64,000 nt of DNA, taken from contig JAICSO010000006.1 in assembly GCA_025936825.1 (NCBI GenBank), positions 1 to 64,000 of the forward strand. The letters are read 5' to 3'. How positions within the stretch are numbered: position 1 is the first letter of the stretch; the number at the start of each line of letters is the position of its first letter. Shown here in pieces: positions 54,976-63,099 of this stretch. Origin of the DNA: Terriglobales bacterium. GTDB lineage: Bacteria > Acidobacteriota > Terriglobia > Terriglobales > Acidobacteriaceae. The notes under the pieces are model-generated. The model was not told the origin of the DNA. It ran no database searches and saw nothing but the letters and a program-made list of their open reading frames with translations. A program made the position numbers and the translations under genes.

Positions 54976-57018
54976 ATGTTCCGCATACTTGCCTCCGTGC
55001 TTCTAGTATTCGCCTCGCAGGCATTCGCCCAAGTGCCTGTAGAGCAATTGGCGAAGCCACCCGCTAACGCCAGGACCTGGACAATAACTTCCAGCGGCGG
55101 CGCGGCGCGTCACGGACAAGTGTCGATGTGGACCAGCGCCGATGGGACGCATTGGTCGCGCTTCAGCATGAACCTGCGCGGGTTCGTCTTTGAGGTTGAC
55201 GAACAGAACCGGTTCGCGCCCGATCGACAGTTAACGAGCATGATCGTTCGCGGAAAGGTGCCAGAGGGTGATGCAGCAGAAACCTACGAGGTAAAGGACG
55301 GAGCCTACAGCTTCAAGAGCCCGGTCGATCACGGGACGGGAGCAGCGCGTGCGGGCCTCGAATACGTAGCTTTCGGTGGAACGCTCGATTCCATTCCCTT
55401 CATTCTAGACCACCTGCTGAAAGCATCGACTCGCGAGGTTGATCTACTGCCGTCAGGCCATGCGAAGCTGGAACTGCTCACCACACTGGAAGTGTCGAAC
55501 GGGTCGCTAAAGAAGACGCTGACCTGTTATGGCATCACCGGGTTCGGGCTGTCGCCTCAACCGGTTTGGATGGACGGAACAACCTTTTTCGGCCAGGCAG
55601 GCATTCTCAGTTTCCTGCCGCAAGGATGGGAAAAAGTCGAGGCAGCACTCTCCAAGGCGCAAGATGAAGCGCTGGCGAAACGGGCTCCGGCGCTGGCAGC
55701 CCAGATTGCCCGTCCAGTCCAGGGAGCGCTCGCGTTTCGAAACGTCAAGCTTTACGACGCGGACGCGCGGAAGTTTCGCGACGGCATGACCGTCGTGATC
55801 GCAGACGGAAAAGTGCTGGCTGTGGGTCCGACGAGCACAACCGAGGTCCCGACCGAGGCGCAGGTGGTAGAGGGCACCGGCAAAACTCTCATTCCGGGGC
55901 TCTGGGACAACCATCAACACTACGGGGATGACTCCACCGGTCCTCTGCTTCTTGCTACGGGAATTACCAGCGTTCGCGATCCCGGGAATCAGATTGACGA
56001 GTTGCTGGCGCGAAAGAAGCGAATAGATACCGGTCAGTTGCTCGGACCGCGCATTCTGCCGTCGATGTTGATCGACGGTTCTGGCCCTTACACGGCGCAA
56101 GTTGCAGTCGTCGTGAAGAATTTGGACGAGGCGCTCGCCGCTGTGCACAGGGCAAAAGATAGCGGCTACTTTGGGATCAAGCTTTACGGCACTATCGACC
56201 CCGCCTGGGTGAAGCCGATGGCCGACCTTGCCCATCAGCTGGGGCTGCGAGTGCATGGACACATCCCGCACGGAATGCGTCCGCTGGATGCGGTGCGTGC
56301 CGGCTATGACGAGGTCACGCATATCAATTTCGTGATGATGCAGGCCATGCCGGACGATGTGGTTGCGACGTCGAACGGCATGAACCGATTTATCGGAACC
56401 GGAAAGTACGCGGCCGACGTGGATGTGCATTCGCCGACCATGTCAGCGTTTTTGGATGAGCTGGCGACTCGACACATCGCCGTGGATCCGACCGTGGTGA
56501 CCTTCGAGAGCCTATACGTGCCAGATCGAGGCACAATGCCTCCCGCCGAGGCGCCCTACGCAGACACGCTGCCTCCGCAACTTTCACGTGCGTTTCTCTC
56601 CGGCGGAATGGCGCCGACATCAGAGCTATCGCGCCAACGGATGCGCGCGAGCTTTGCGAAACTGGACGCCCTCATTCCCGAACTCTACAAGCGGCACATT
56701 CCAGTGCTGGCGGGAACGGACGGTTTCGGATTCGACCTCATCCGAGAGCTTGAACTCTACGTAAATGCAGGCATGACGCCGGAAGATGCGCTGGCGACCG
56801 CGACGATTATCCCCGCGCAGACGTTTCGCCTGGGCAATCAGACTGGTTCTCTCGCAAAAGGCAAGCTGGCCGAATTGGCTTTGATTGACGGCGATCCATC
56901 GAAAAATATCGGCGACCTGCGGCAGGTCGAGTTGGTGATGCGGGATGGCAAGCTGATGAAAGCGTCAGAGTTGAGAGAAGCAATTGGAATTTCGGGACCA
57001 CCAAAGAAGGGGCAGTAG
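54976..57018 (+). CDS. Secreted amidohydrolase with N-terminal extension
   Basis: About 680 residues from ATG 54976 (AAAGG 8 bp upstream; the ATG 6 bp earlier is too close). A signal peptide (MFRILASVLLVFASQAFAQ) and a family-unknown N-terminal domain of about 250 residues precede a metal-dependent amidohydrolase barrel. Metal and active-site motifs are DNHQHYGDDS (HxH), a Lys in YFGIKLYG, HGHIPHGMRP, THINFVMM and GTDGFGFD, closing with AKGKLAELALIDGDP. Relatives include imidazolonepropionase-like and Xaa-Pro dipeptidase-like enzymes; substrate unknown. It is convergent with glnA. Confidence 0.88.
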   Translation: MFRILASVLLVFASQAFAQVPVEQLAKPPANARTWTITSSGGAARHGQVSMWTSADGTHWSRFSMNLRGFVFEVDEQNRFAPDRQLTSMIVRGKVPEGDAAETYEVKDGAYSFKSPVDHGTGAARAGLEYVAFGGTLDSIPFILDHLLKASTREVDLLPSGHAKLELLTTLEVSNGSLKKTLTCYGITGFGLSPQPVWMDGTTFFGQAGILSFLPQGWEKVEAALSKAQDEALAKRAPALAAQIARPVQGALAFRNVKLYDADARKFRDGMTVVIADGKVLAVGPTSTTEVPTEAQVVEGTGKTLIPGLWDNHQHYGDDSTGPLLLATGITSVRDPGNQIDELLARKKRIDTGQLLGPRILPSMLIDGSGPYTAQVAVVVKNLDEALAAVHRAKDSGYFGIKLYGTIDPAWVKPMADLAHQLGLRVHGHIPHGMRPLDAVRAGYDEVTHINFVMMQAMPDDVVATSNGMNRFIGTGKYAADVDVHSPTMSAFLDELATRHIAVDPTVVTFESLYVPDRGTMPPAEAPYADTLPPQLSRAFLSGGMAPTSELSRQRMRASFAKLDALIPELYKRHIPVLAGTDGFGFDLIRELELYVNAGMTPEDALATATIIPAQTFRLGNQTGSLAKGKLAELALIDGDPSKNIGDLRQVELVMRDGKLMKASELREAIGISGPPKKGQ

Positions 57019-57098
57019 CGGAACGTAACAGTTGAATGTAGTAGTGGAACGCCGTGCTTGGCGCCTAATTTCTGCGAGCCATTCCACTTCCCTTCCTC

Positions 57099-57214
57099 AT
57101 GTCATTCCGAACGGCTTCAGCGGTGAGGAACCTGCTTTTCGCTGACGACAGCGGTGGCGCACGGGACAAGCAGGTTCCTCGTCGTTCCGCTCGCTCCACT
57201 CCTCGGAATGACAT
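57099..57214 (-). repeat. REP-like palindromic element (copy 3)
   Basis: A 116-bp element with perfect 12-bp ends ATGTCATTCCGA and TCGGAATGACAT. Internal GAGGAACCTGCTT and AAGCAGGTTCCTC form a second stem. The reverse complement matches the 41891-42008 copy closely. Confidence 0.85.
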
Positions 57215-57239
57215 CAGAGGATTAGGGGGCTCAGAAACA

Positions 57240-57264
57240 TAAAAGGCCCGGCTTGCGCCGGGCC
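57240..57264 (-). terminator. Rho-independent terminator downstream of glnA
   Basis: An 8-bp perfect GC stem (GGCCCGGC with its complement) with a 4-base loop, followed on the minus strand by TTTT. It lies about 100 bp after the glnA stop. Confidence 0.7.
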
Positions 57265-57364
57265 CGGAGCTAAAGGCTAATAGCTAAGGGGTTCAAAAAT
57301 CCCCACATCTCGCCAAAAACGCGAGGCATGGCGCACCCCACTTATATTCCTACTTAACTTATTC

Positions 57365-58777
57365 CTAAATGTCGTAATACAGCGCGAACTCGTACGGATG
57401 CGGGCGCAGGCGAACCGCGTCCACCTCCTTCGAGCGCTTGTAATCGACATAGGTGTTGAGCAGTTCCTCGGTGAAGACGTCGCCTTTCAACAGGAACTGG
57501 TGATCCCGCTCCAGCGCATCGAGCGCGTCTTCGAGGGAGCCGGGCATCGATGGAACTTTTGCTAACTCCTCTGGACCGAGATCGTAAATATCCTTGTCGA
57601 GCGGCTGGCCGGGATCGATCTTGTTCTCGACGCCGTCGAGTCCTGCCATCAGCATGGCTGCGAATGCGAGATACGGATTGCAGCTCGGATCGGGCGGACG
57701 GAACTCCACACGCTTCGCTTTCGGCGATGCCGAGTACATCGGAATGCGACACGCTGCCGAGCGGTTGCGGCGCGAGTACGCCAGGTTGACTGGAGCTTCG
57801 AAGCCGGGTACCAGGCGCTTGTAGGAGTTCGTGGTCGGAGCAATGATCGCCGCCAGAGCCGGACCGTGCTTGATGAGTCCACCGATGTACCACAGCGCCA
57901 TCTGTGAAAGTCCGGCATAGCCATCACCGGCAAAGAGCGGCTTGCCGCCCTTCCACAGCGACTGGTGAGTGTGCATCCCGCTGCCGTTGTCCTGGAAGAT
58001 GGGCTTCGGCATGAAGGTCACAGTCTTGCCGTACTGGTTGGCAACGTTCTTCACCACGTACTTGTAGAGCAGCATGTGGTCGGCTGACTTCACCAGCGAA
58101 TCGAACTTCAAGTCGATTTCCGTCTGCCCTCCAGTGGCGACCTCGTGGTGATGGCACTCGACGTCGAGGCCGCAGTTGATCATGGTCATCACCATTTCTG
58201 TGCGGAGATCCTGGTAGTGGTCCATCGGCGGCACTGGGAAATAACCTTCCTTGTAGCGCGGACGGTATCCCAGATTGTTCTGCTCGCGGCCGGAATTCCA
58301 GCGGCCTTCTTCCGCGTCGATGAAATAGAAGCCGTGCTGCTCGCGCTGATCGAAGCGGATGTTGTCGAAGATGAAGAACTCGGCCTCCGCGCCGACATAC
58401 GCGGTGTCAGCCAAGCCGGTTGAACTCAAGTACAGCTCGGCTTTTTTGGCGATGTAGCGCGGGTCGCGGTCGTAACGCTGTTTGGTGACCGGGTCGATAA
58501 CATCGCACACCATCACCAGCGTCGGCACCTCGGTGAACGGGTCCATCATGTGGGTGCTCGCGTCGGGGATCAGCAGCATGTCGCTCTCGTTGATCGCCGC
58601 CCAGCCGCGAATGGACGAGCCGTCCATGCCGAAACCTTCTTCAAACGAATCCTCGGTCAACTGGTTTATGGGGTAGGAAACGTGTTGCCACAAGCCTGGC
58701 AGGTCCGTGAACCGGAGATCGAGCAACTTGGCTCCGTTTTTATTCGCGAACTCCAGGACGGTTTTTGGATCAGCCAT
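57365..58777 (-). CDS. glnA: Glutamine synthetase type I
   Basis: A 470-residue ammonia-assimilating enzyme. Typical signatures include [19 protein letters not shown]-like [13 protein letters not shown], the metal-binding [24 protein letters not shown], the ATP-binding [20 protein letters not shown] and NRSAACRIP. Near the C-terminus [11 protein letters not shown] matches the KNLYDLPPEE context of the E. coli adenylylated Tyr397, so it is a GSI-beta enzyme probably regulated by the GlnE encoded 6 kb away. GGAG sits 7 bp before ATG 58777. The upstream region contains the dyad at 58878-58896. Confidence 0.97.
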   Translation of the reverse strand: MADPKTVLEFANKNGAKLLDLRFTDLPGLWQHVSYPINQLTEDSFEEGFGMDGSSIRGWAAINESDMLLIPDASTHMMDPFTEVPTLVMVCDVIDPVTKQRYDRDPRYIAKKAELYLSSTGLADTAYVGAEAEFFIFDNIRFDQREQHGFYFIDAEEGRWNSGREQNNLGYRPRYKEGYFPVPPMDHYQDLRTEMVMTMINCGLDVECHHHEVATGGQTEIDLKFDSLVKSADHMLLYKYVVKNVANQYGKTVTFMPKPIFQDNGSGMHTHQSLWKGGKPLFAGDGYAGLSQMALWYIGGLIKHGPALAAIIAPTTNSYKRLVPGFEAPVNLAYSRRNRSAACRIPMYSASPKAKRVEFRPPDPSCNPYLAFAAMLMAGLDGVENKIDPGQPLDKDIYDLGPEELAKVPSMPGSLEDALDALERDHQFLLKGDVFTEELLNTYVDYKRSKEVDAVRLRPHPYEFALYYDI

Positions 58778-58877
58778 GGGAGAGCTCCTTATATAAGGTC
58801 AAGCGAGGGTGAACACGGGAGACCCGCGCGAACATCCTGATGCCGTTGCGTACAAACTTTCCTTGGAATCGGCAAGA

Positions 58878-58896
58878 ATTGTACACCTGCTACAAT
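58878..58896. promoter_or_regulatory. Perfect dyad ATTGTA-N7-TACAAT (putative operator/promoter)
   Basis: Six-bp perfect arms around CACCTGC. TACAAT reads as a -10 on both strands; on the minus strand it would serve glnA with TTTGCA 16 bp upstream and a leader of about 95 bases. The spacing also fits a LysR-type T-N11-A box, so the divergent LysR protein could bind here (inference). Confidence 0.45.
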
Positions 58897-58982
58897 CTGT
58901 GCAAAGTCTAGTTCTTCAGCCACGCCAGCGGAAATTGATAGTTTTTATGGTTGGGGTCGCCGTCTGTTTATGGCATGCTGAA

Positions 58983-59102
58983 AAGCAATCAGCACTCAGC
59001 AATCAGCATTCAGCCCATTGAGATTCGCCGCCGTAGAAGAAGCGTTGGGCTGCAAGACTTCGCTGTGCAAACTGGATGCTGAGTGCTGACTGCTGATTGC
59101 TT
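58983..59102. repeat. Heptamer inverted repeat abutting a LysR start
   Basis: Left arm (58983-59014) in 7-bp units CAGCACT, CAGCAAT, CAGCATT; right arm (59075-59102) reads as reverse complement CAGCAGT, CAGCACT, CAGCATC. An inner stem CAGCCCA / TGGGCTG (59011-59017, 59046-59052) continues the pairing. The right arm ends 2 bp before the LysR ATG. Confidence 0.85.
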
Positions 59103-59104
59103 CT

Positions 59105-60013
59105 ATGGATTTCGATCAACTAGAGACTTTCATTGAGGTAACGCGACTGTCGAGCTTCTCGCGCGCGGCGGAGAAACGTTTCCGCACGCAGCCGGCGATC
59201 TCATCGCAGATACGCTCGCTCGAAGAAGAAGTCGGCGCCAAGCTGCTTGATCGCTCAGGTGGAAAGGTCTCGCTGACCGCATCGGGGAAACTGTTTTTGC
59301 GATTTTCGGAAGACACGATTGATGCCCGCAAGGCGGCCATGACGGCGATTGCGGAAACCGAACGCGTGCCTCGTGGCGAGATCGTGGTCGGAGCCAACGA
59401 AGGCACGTGCCTTCACATCCTGCCCGAAGTCTTCGCTAATTTTAAGAAGCAGTATCCCGATGTGTCGGTCAACATCAAGCGGGCGGATTACTCGAAAGTT
59501 CTGGAATCGGTTATCGACAACAGCGTGGATTTCGGAGTCGTTTCACTTCCGGTGACAGACAATCGGCTCACGGCTGTGCCGATCCATAGAGATGAATTGG
59601 TGCTTATCGCTCCGCCGAAGCACCCGCTGTCCAAGCTCAAAGCTGCTACGGCGGAAGATATTGCGCAATACCCTCTCGTCCTGCCCAAGGTTGGGCACAC
59701 CCGCGACGCCATCGAGGAGCTTTTCCATCAACGCAAGCTAAAGCCGCGCTATGCGATGGAGTTGGATTCGAGCGAATTGCTGAAACGGTTTGTCGCTGCT
59801 GATATTGGCATCGGGTTCATTGCCAGCTCCAACGTGCTCGAAGATGTGCAAGCGAAAGTGCTCTGCGCTGTTCCGCTTGCCGAAGCTCATATCCGGCGCG
59901 ACCTGGCTTTGGTCTTCCGCAAAGATAAAGCGCTGAGCCGCGCGGCGCTGGCATTCATCGATATCGCAGTGAAAAGCAAAGTTGCGGAGCATACGGCGAC
60001 AGGCCAGCGATGA
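59105..60013 (+). CDS. LysR-family transcriptional regulator beside glnA
   Basis: A 302-residue regulator starting MDFDQLETFIEVTRLSSFSR. The winged helix has FRTQPAISSQIRSLEEEVGA, and the effector domain has GEIVVGANEGTCLHILPEVF and VDFGVVSLPV. It is a close paralogue of the LysR protein at 19778. There is no Shine-Dalgarno: a heptamer repeat arm reaches to 2 bp before the ATG. Being divergent from glnA, it may control nitrogen genes, but that rests on position only. Confidence 0.88.
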   Translation: MDFDQLETFIEVTRLSSFSRAAEKRFRTQPAISSQIRSLEEEVGAKLLDRSGGKVSLTASGKLFLRFSEDTIDARKAAMTAIAETERVPRGEIVVGANEGTCLHILPEVFANFKKQYPDVSVNIKRADYSKVLESVIDNSVDFGVVSLPVTDNRLTAVPIHRDELVLIAPPKHPLSKLKAATAEDIAQYPLVLPKVGHTRDAIEELFHQRKLKPRYAMELDSSELLKRFVAADIGIGFIASSNVLEDVQAKVLCAVPLAEAHIRRDLALVFRKDKALSRAALAFIDIAVKSKVAEHTATGQR

Positions 60014-60504
60014 TTTGGGGCGAAATACGCTTCTACCCTGCCGTCGTCGTGCAATAAAACCGGTGCCGTCCCTCCGGGACTGCCGCGTTTGCTTCGCTTA
60101 CCCCAGCGCTTACGCGCTGGGCTATTTAAGTTCCGCCCGTGATTGCGGGCTGAGGCGGCAGTTGCGACGGCTTTATTCCAGGCGCTGCCTTTCAAAACAT
60201 CCTCCCAGGATCTGACCTTTTCAAAAATATCCTCGTCCTCCACGCTTGCAAACCAGGGTGTGGATCACACTCGCTTCTTCGGGGTATCAACTGGAGATTC
60301 GATCGTGTTCTAGCGCTGGGCCAGATCGACGTCTGAGCTCATCACCGACCAACTGGTCTGTGGAATTCAAAATACTTCTTCTGAAAATCGCAGCTTGAGC
60401 GATACAATTCTTCCGCTCAGCCTGGACCGGCGGACTCGTGCGACCCGGCAGGGCCACTTCGATGCGAGGAAAGCCACGCCTCGCCATCCTTCGTGGGAGA
60501 AAAC
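60014..60504. other. Intergenic region with hairpin repeat and possible gene remnant
   Basis: A 491 bp gap. It holds the CCCAGCGC element at 60065-60158. On the minus strand 60160-60265 encodes a short protein-like fragment (TPWFASVEDEDIFEKVRSW) that is soon lost in the repeat; it may be a decayed gene end. Nothing else is recognised. Confidence 0.4.
60065..60158. repeat. CCCAGCGC-type dispersed hairpin element (copy 2)
   Basis: Hairpins GCCGTCCCTCCGGGACT, CCCCAGCGC...GCGCTGGG (60101-60120) and CCCGTGATTGCGGG, in the same order as at 46807-46891. Confidence 0.75.
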
Positions 60505-61149
60505 ATGGCAACTGCAGTCGTGCCTGCGCGCCGCGCGCGCTCACAGAAGAAAGTCATCTTCTTTTTGGTCTTCGCAGCGCTCACCGTATTCGTTACTTAC
60601 ATGAAGAACGCGCGGATCTTTGATCCGTCGTCTCCTATCGCGCAACACTTCGCGCCGGTGAAGTGGTACCTGGTGCTCCATGCATTTTTTGGAGCGCTGG
60701 CGATGGCACTGGGCGCGTTCCAATTTTCTAATCGGCTGCGGGCGCGCTACCTGACCGCACACCGCGTGATGGGCTACACCTACGTCGTCAGCGTGTTCAT
60801 TTCAGCCCCGTTCGCCATACCCATGGCGATGAAGATTCATACCCTATCAATCGTGGGAGCGTCGGCGGTGCAGTCGCTGGGTTGGATGTTGACCACAGCC
60901 ATCGCTCTGTACTGCATACGGAATGGCAATATCACGGAGCACCGCCGTTGGATGATGCGCAGCTATCCCTTCGCCATGGTGTTTACGGTGGCGCGGGTCA
61001 TCATTCCGATCCCGCCGATTTTCAGACTTGGCGAACCTGGCATTGAGTTCGTGGTATGGACCACCATTGCGTTGGCTGCACTCTTGCCAAATATCTGGAT
61101 CGAGTGGCCGCAAATTCGTGCCAAACGCAAAGTTGCTGCAGCCGCTTAA
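60505..61149 (+). CDS. DUF2306 membrane protein
   Basis: 214 residues from ATG 60505, which has GGGAGA upstream (a GTG 12 bp earlier overlaps that site). It has about six membrane helices: KVIFFLVFAALTVFVTYM, WYLVLHAFFGALAMALGAFQ, YTYVVSVFISAPFAIPMAM, SLGWMLTTAIALYCI and later. The DUF2306 landmarks HAFFGALAMALGAFQF, TAHRVMGYTYV and HRRWMMRSYPF with conserved His residues are present and could hold haem or metal, as in related cytochrome-b561-like folds (inference). Function is unknown. It is tail-to-tail with truB, with a 2-bp gap. Confidence 0.85.
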   Translation: MATAVVPARRARSQKKVIFFLVFAALTVFVTYMKNARIFDPSSPIAQHFAPVKWYLVLHAFFGALAMALGAFQFSNRLRARYLTAHRVMGYTYVVSVFISAPFAIPMAMKIHTLSIVGASAVQSLGWMLTTAIALYCIRNGNITEHRRWMMRSYPFAMVFTVARVIIPIPPIFRLGEPGIEFVVWTTIALAALLPNIWIEWPQIRAKRKVAAAA

Positions 61150-61151
61150 TA

Positions 61152-62039
61152 TCAGGCCAGCACGATTTTGGAATGGAACAATGTGCCCGCGACTCGGGTC
61201 GCGATGGCAATCAGTTCGCGCTGTCCGTAAAAGACTTTCACTTCGCGGGCGCGGGAAAGTTCCGGCAGGTTGACGGCTTGGCCGTGGCGGATGCGCGTGA
61301 GGTTTTCGTCGGTCGCAGTCACCCCGGGCATGTTGGGTAGCAGTTTGCGTGGATGGACCAGGATCGATTCCAGTTCCCCGCTCTTGACGGCCCCGTCGAA
61401 GTCTTCCAGTGTGTGCGCATCCTCGAGCGTGAATTCCGCCACTGAGGTTCGGCGCAGGGATTGTAAATGTGCGCCGCAACCGGCAAGTTGCCCGAGATCA
61501 TGGGCGATCGAACGAACGTAGGTGCCAGAGGCCACAAGCGCACGAAAGCTTGCCTGTGAATCGTCGAGGGTCAGCAGTTCGAACTCCTTGATCTCCACCT
61601 GAACGGGTTGGAGCACAACGTCTTTCTTCTTGCGGGCAAGCTTGTAGGCCGGGACACCTTGAATTTTCTTGGCCGAAAATGGCGGCGGCATTTGCTCGAT
61701 GATGCCGTGAAATTTCGCCGACATTTGTCGCAGCCGGCCGAGAGAGAGTGTCAGTTCCTGTGGGGTGCTGGCCGCCTCGCCTTCAGCGTCGTACGTATCG
61801 GTAGCGAACCCGAAGCGGATCACGCCCTCGTAACTCTTCTCCGATTTGAGGTAGAACTGTGCGATTCTCGTCATATTCCCCAACACGAGCGGCAGCACAC
61901 CGGTGGCCATGGGATCGAGGGTGCCCAAGTGCCCTACCGAGCGCTGTCCCACAATGCGGCGCACCCGGTGCACGACATCGTGCGAGGTCAGGCCCGCGGG
62001 CTTATCGATGATCAGAACTCCGTTAGTCGATTGGGTCAT
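61152..62039 (-). CDS. truB: tRNA pseudouridine-55 synthase
   Basis: 295 residues. TruB makes pseudouridine 55 in the T-loop of tRNAs. N-terminal GVLIIDKPAGLTSHDVVHRV and VGHLGTLDPMATGVLPL, the latter holding the catalytic Asp, are diagnostic, followed by KSYEGVIRFGFATDTYDAEG and a C-terminal PUA-like region (GQAVNLPELSRAREV). No Shine-Dalgarno precedes ATG 62039; a repeat-like arm lies immediately upstream. Confidence 0.96.
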   Translation of the reverse strand: MTQSTNGVLIIDKPAGLTSHDVVHRVRRIVGQRSVGHLGTLDPMATGVLPLVLGNMTRIAQFYLKSEKSYEGVIRFGFATDTYDAEGEAASTPQELTLSLGRLRQMSAKFHGIIEQMPPPFSAKKIQGVPAYKLARKKKDVVLQPVQVEIKEFELLTLDDSQASFRALVASGTYVRSIAHDLGQLAGCGAHLQSLRRTSVAEFTLEDAHTLEDFDGAVKSGELESILVHPRKLLPNMPGVTATDENLTRIRHGQAVNLPELSRAREVKVFYGQRELIAIATRVAGTLFHSKIVLA

Positions 62040-62130
62040 CGAATCGTTGAGTGATCAATCATTGTAGAATCTGCATAAGTTGGCGGTTCGTCATTGATTC
62101 AATGACTCAATCCTCCGATGATTCAATCCC
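62040..62130. repeat. Possible short inverted repeat between truB and rhomboid starts
   Basis: GTTGAGTGATCAATCATTG near the truB start and CATTGATTCAATGACTCAATC near the rhomboid start are roughly inverted copies built from ATTCAAT/ACTCAAT units. They occupy most of the divergent gap. The pairing is imperfect. Confidence 0.4.
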
Positions 62131-62850
62131 ATGTTCTTTCCCATCCGCGACGACCAGCCAAGATTCAGTAAGCCATTCATAAACTATTTCATCATTGCGC
62201 TGAACCTGGTGGTCTTCATGTTCGTCGAACTGCCGATTCAGGCTCAGGGTCCACGCGCGATGAACCTGCTCATAGAGCAATTTGGGCTCATTCCGCACGA
62301 TCTCACTCGCGCAATTGCTGGTGTACCGCAGTATCCGCTGGGAGCGAATATTCTGACAATTTTGACTTCGATGTTCCTGCACGGCGGTTGGTTCCACATC
62401 CTCGGCAATCTCTGGTTTCTTTACATTTTCGGTGACAATATCGAAGACCATATGGGGCATCTTCCTTACCTGGTCTTTTATCTCGTATGCGGGATTGCGG
62501 CGGCCTTGACGGATATCGCGCTCGCACCTACGTCGAATGTGCCTACGGTCGGGGCCAGCGGCGCAATTGCTGGCATCATGGGTGCGTACATTGTTCTGTA
62601 TCCGCGAGCGCGAGTTCAGACGCTGGTTGTACTTATTGTGTTCTTCACATTCTGGTGGCTTCCGGCCTGGGTCTTCCTCGGCTACTGGTTCCTGCTTCAG
62701 TTCGTCGCAACCACCGTGACAGCCAGCGGGGCTCACCATCAAACCGGCGGGATCGCGTTTGCTGCGCATGTCGGCGGATTTGTTGCCGGGCTGCTCCTTA
62801 TTAAAGTGTTCCCGCGACGCAGGGTGGCCCAAAGGTATGCGAGTTGGTGA
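62131..62850 (+). CDS. Rhomboid-family intramembrane serine protease
   Basis: 239 residues with six predicted membrane helices. The catalytic dyad is clear: Ser in GASGAIAGIMGAYIVLYP and His in AAHVGGFVAGLLL. HGGWFHILGNLWFLYIFGDN supplies the oxyanion His/Asn, and NYFIIALNLVVFMF is TM1. It cleaves membrane-spanning substrates; targets unknown. It is divergent from truB and has no obvious Shine-Dalgarno. Confidence 0.94.
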   Translation: MFFPIRDDQPRFSKPFINYFIIALNLVVFMFVELPIQAQGPRAMNLLIEQFGLIPHDLTRAIAGVPQYPLGANILTILTSMFLHGGWFHILGNLWFLYIFGDNIEDHMGHLPYLVFYLVCGIAAALTDIALAPTSNVPTVGASGAIAGIMGAYIVLYPRARVQTLVVLIVFFTFWWLPAWVFLGYWFLLQFVATTVTASGAHHQTGGIAFAAHVGGFVAGLLLIKVFPRRRVAQRYASW

Positions 62851-62851
62851 G

Positions 62852-63086
62852 AGTTAGTGGCTAGTGGTCGGTGGCCGGTGGCGAGTTGCGAGGAGATCGA
62901 AGTGCATCTCTGGGATTGGAGATTTCGGATTGAAGATTTCAGATTGCAGATTGAACTACAGACGGTCTGAAATCTGCAATCCGAAATGTAAAATCTCCAA
63001 TCTGCAATCGAGCTTCATCCTATGGGCCGCCCCGACCCGAGGTACACACATGGTTCTTACTGGCCACTAGCCACTGGCCACTGCTT
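62852..63086. repeat. Nested heptamer inverted repeats between rhomboid and ribA
   Basis: Outer arms of TGGCTAG/TGGCCGG units (62852-62888) and the reverse-complementary CACTAGC/CACTGGC units (63057-63086) enclose inner arms of GATTTCG/GATTGCA units (62912-62954 and 62966-63009). All follow a 7-bp period. The inner arms align when one extra heptamer is allowed in the right arm. Confidence 0.88.
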
Positions 63087-63087
63087 C

Positions 63088-63093
63088 TATAAT
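63088..63093 (+). promoter_or_regulatory. -10 box of ribA (leaderless start)
   Basis: TATAAT lies 6 bp before GTG 63100, so transcription would begin at or next to the start codon. No -35 consensus is seen; the repeat arm CACTAGCCACTGGCC fills that place. Confidence 0.5.
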
Positions 63094-63099
63094 GTTTTT

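Larger units (their letters stand above)
57019..57364. other. Convergent intergenic region with REP-like element
   Basis: This 346 bp gap between the amidohydrolase and glnA ends holds the REP-like palindrome (57099-57214) and a minus-strand terminator hairpin (57240-57264). I see no gene. Confidence 0.6.
58778..59104. other. Divergent glnA-lysR control region
   Basis: 327 bp between glnA and the LysR gene. It holds a perfect inverted dyad (58878-58896) with -10-like hexamers and a heptamer inverted repeat (58983-59102) abutting the LysR start. Confidence 0.6.

Noticed and set aside
55507-56430. 307-codon minus-strand open frame
   Set aside because: Antisense to the amidohydrolase barrel; His/Arg-rich shadow composition.
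60160-60265. Short minus-strand protein-like fragment (VEDEDIFEKVRSWEDVLKG)
   Set aside because: It runs into the dispersed hairpin element and a stop lies just upstream, so it is at best a decayed gene end; too short to name.
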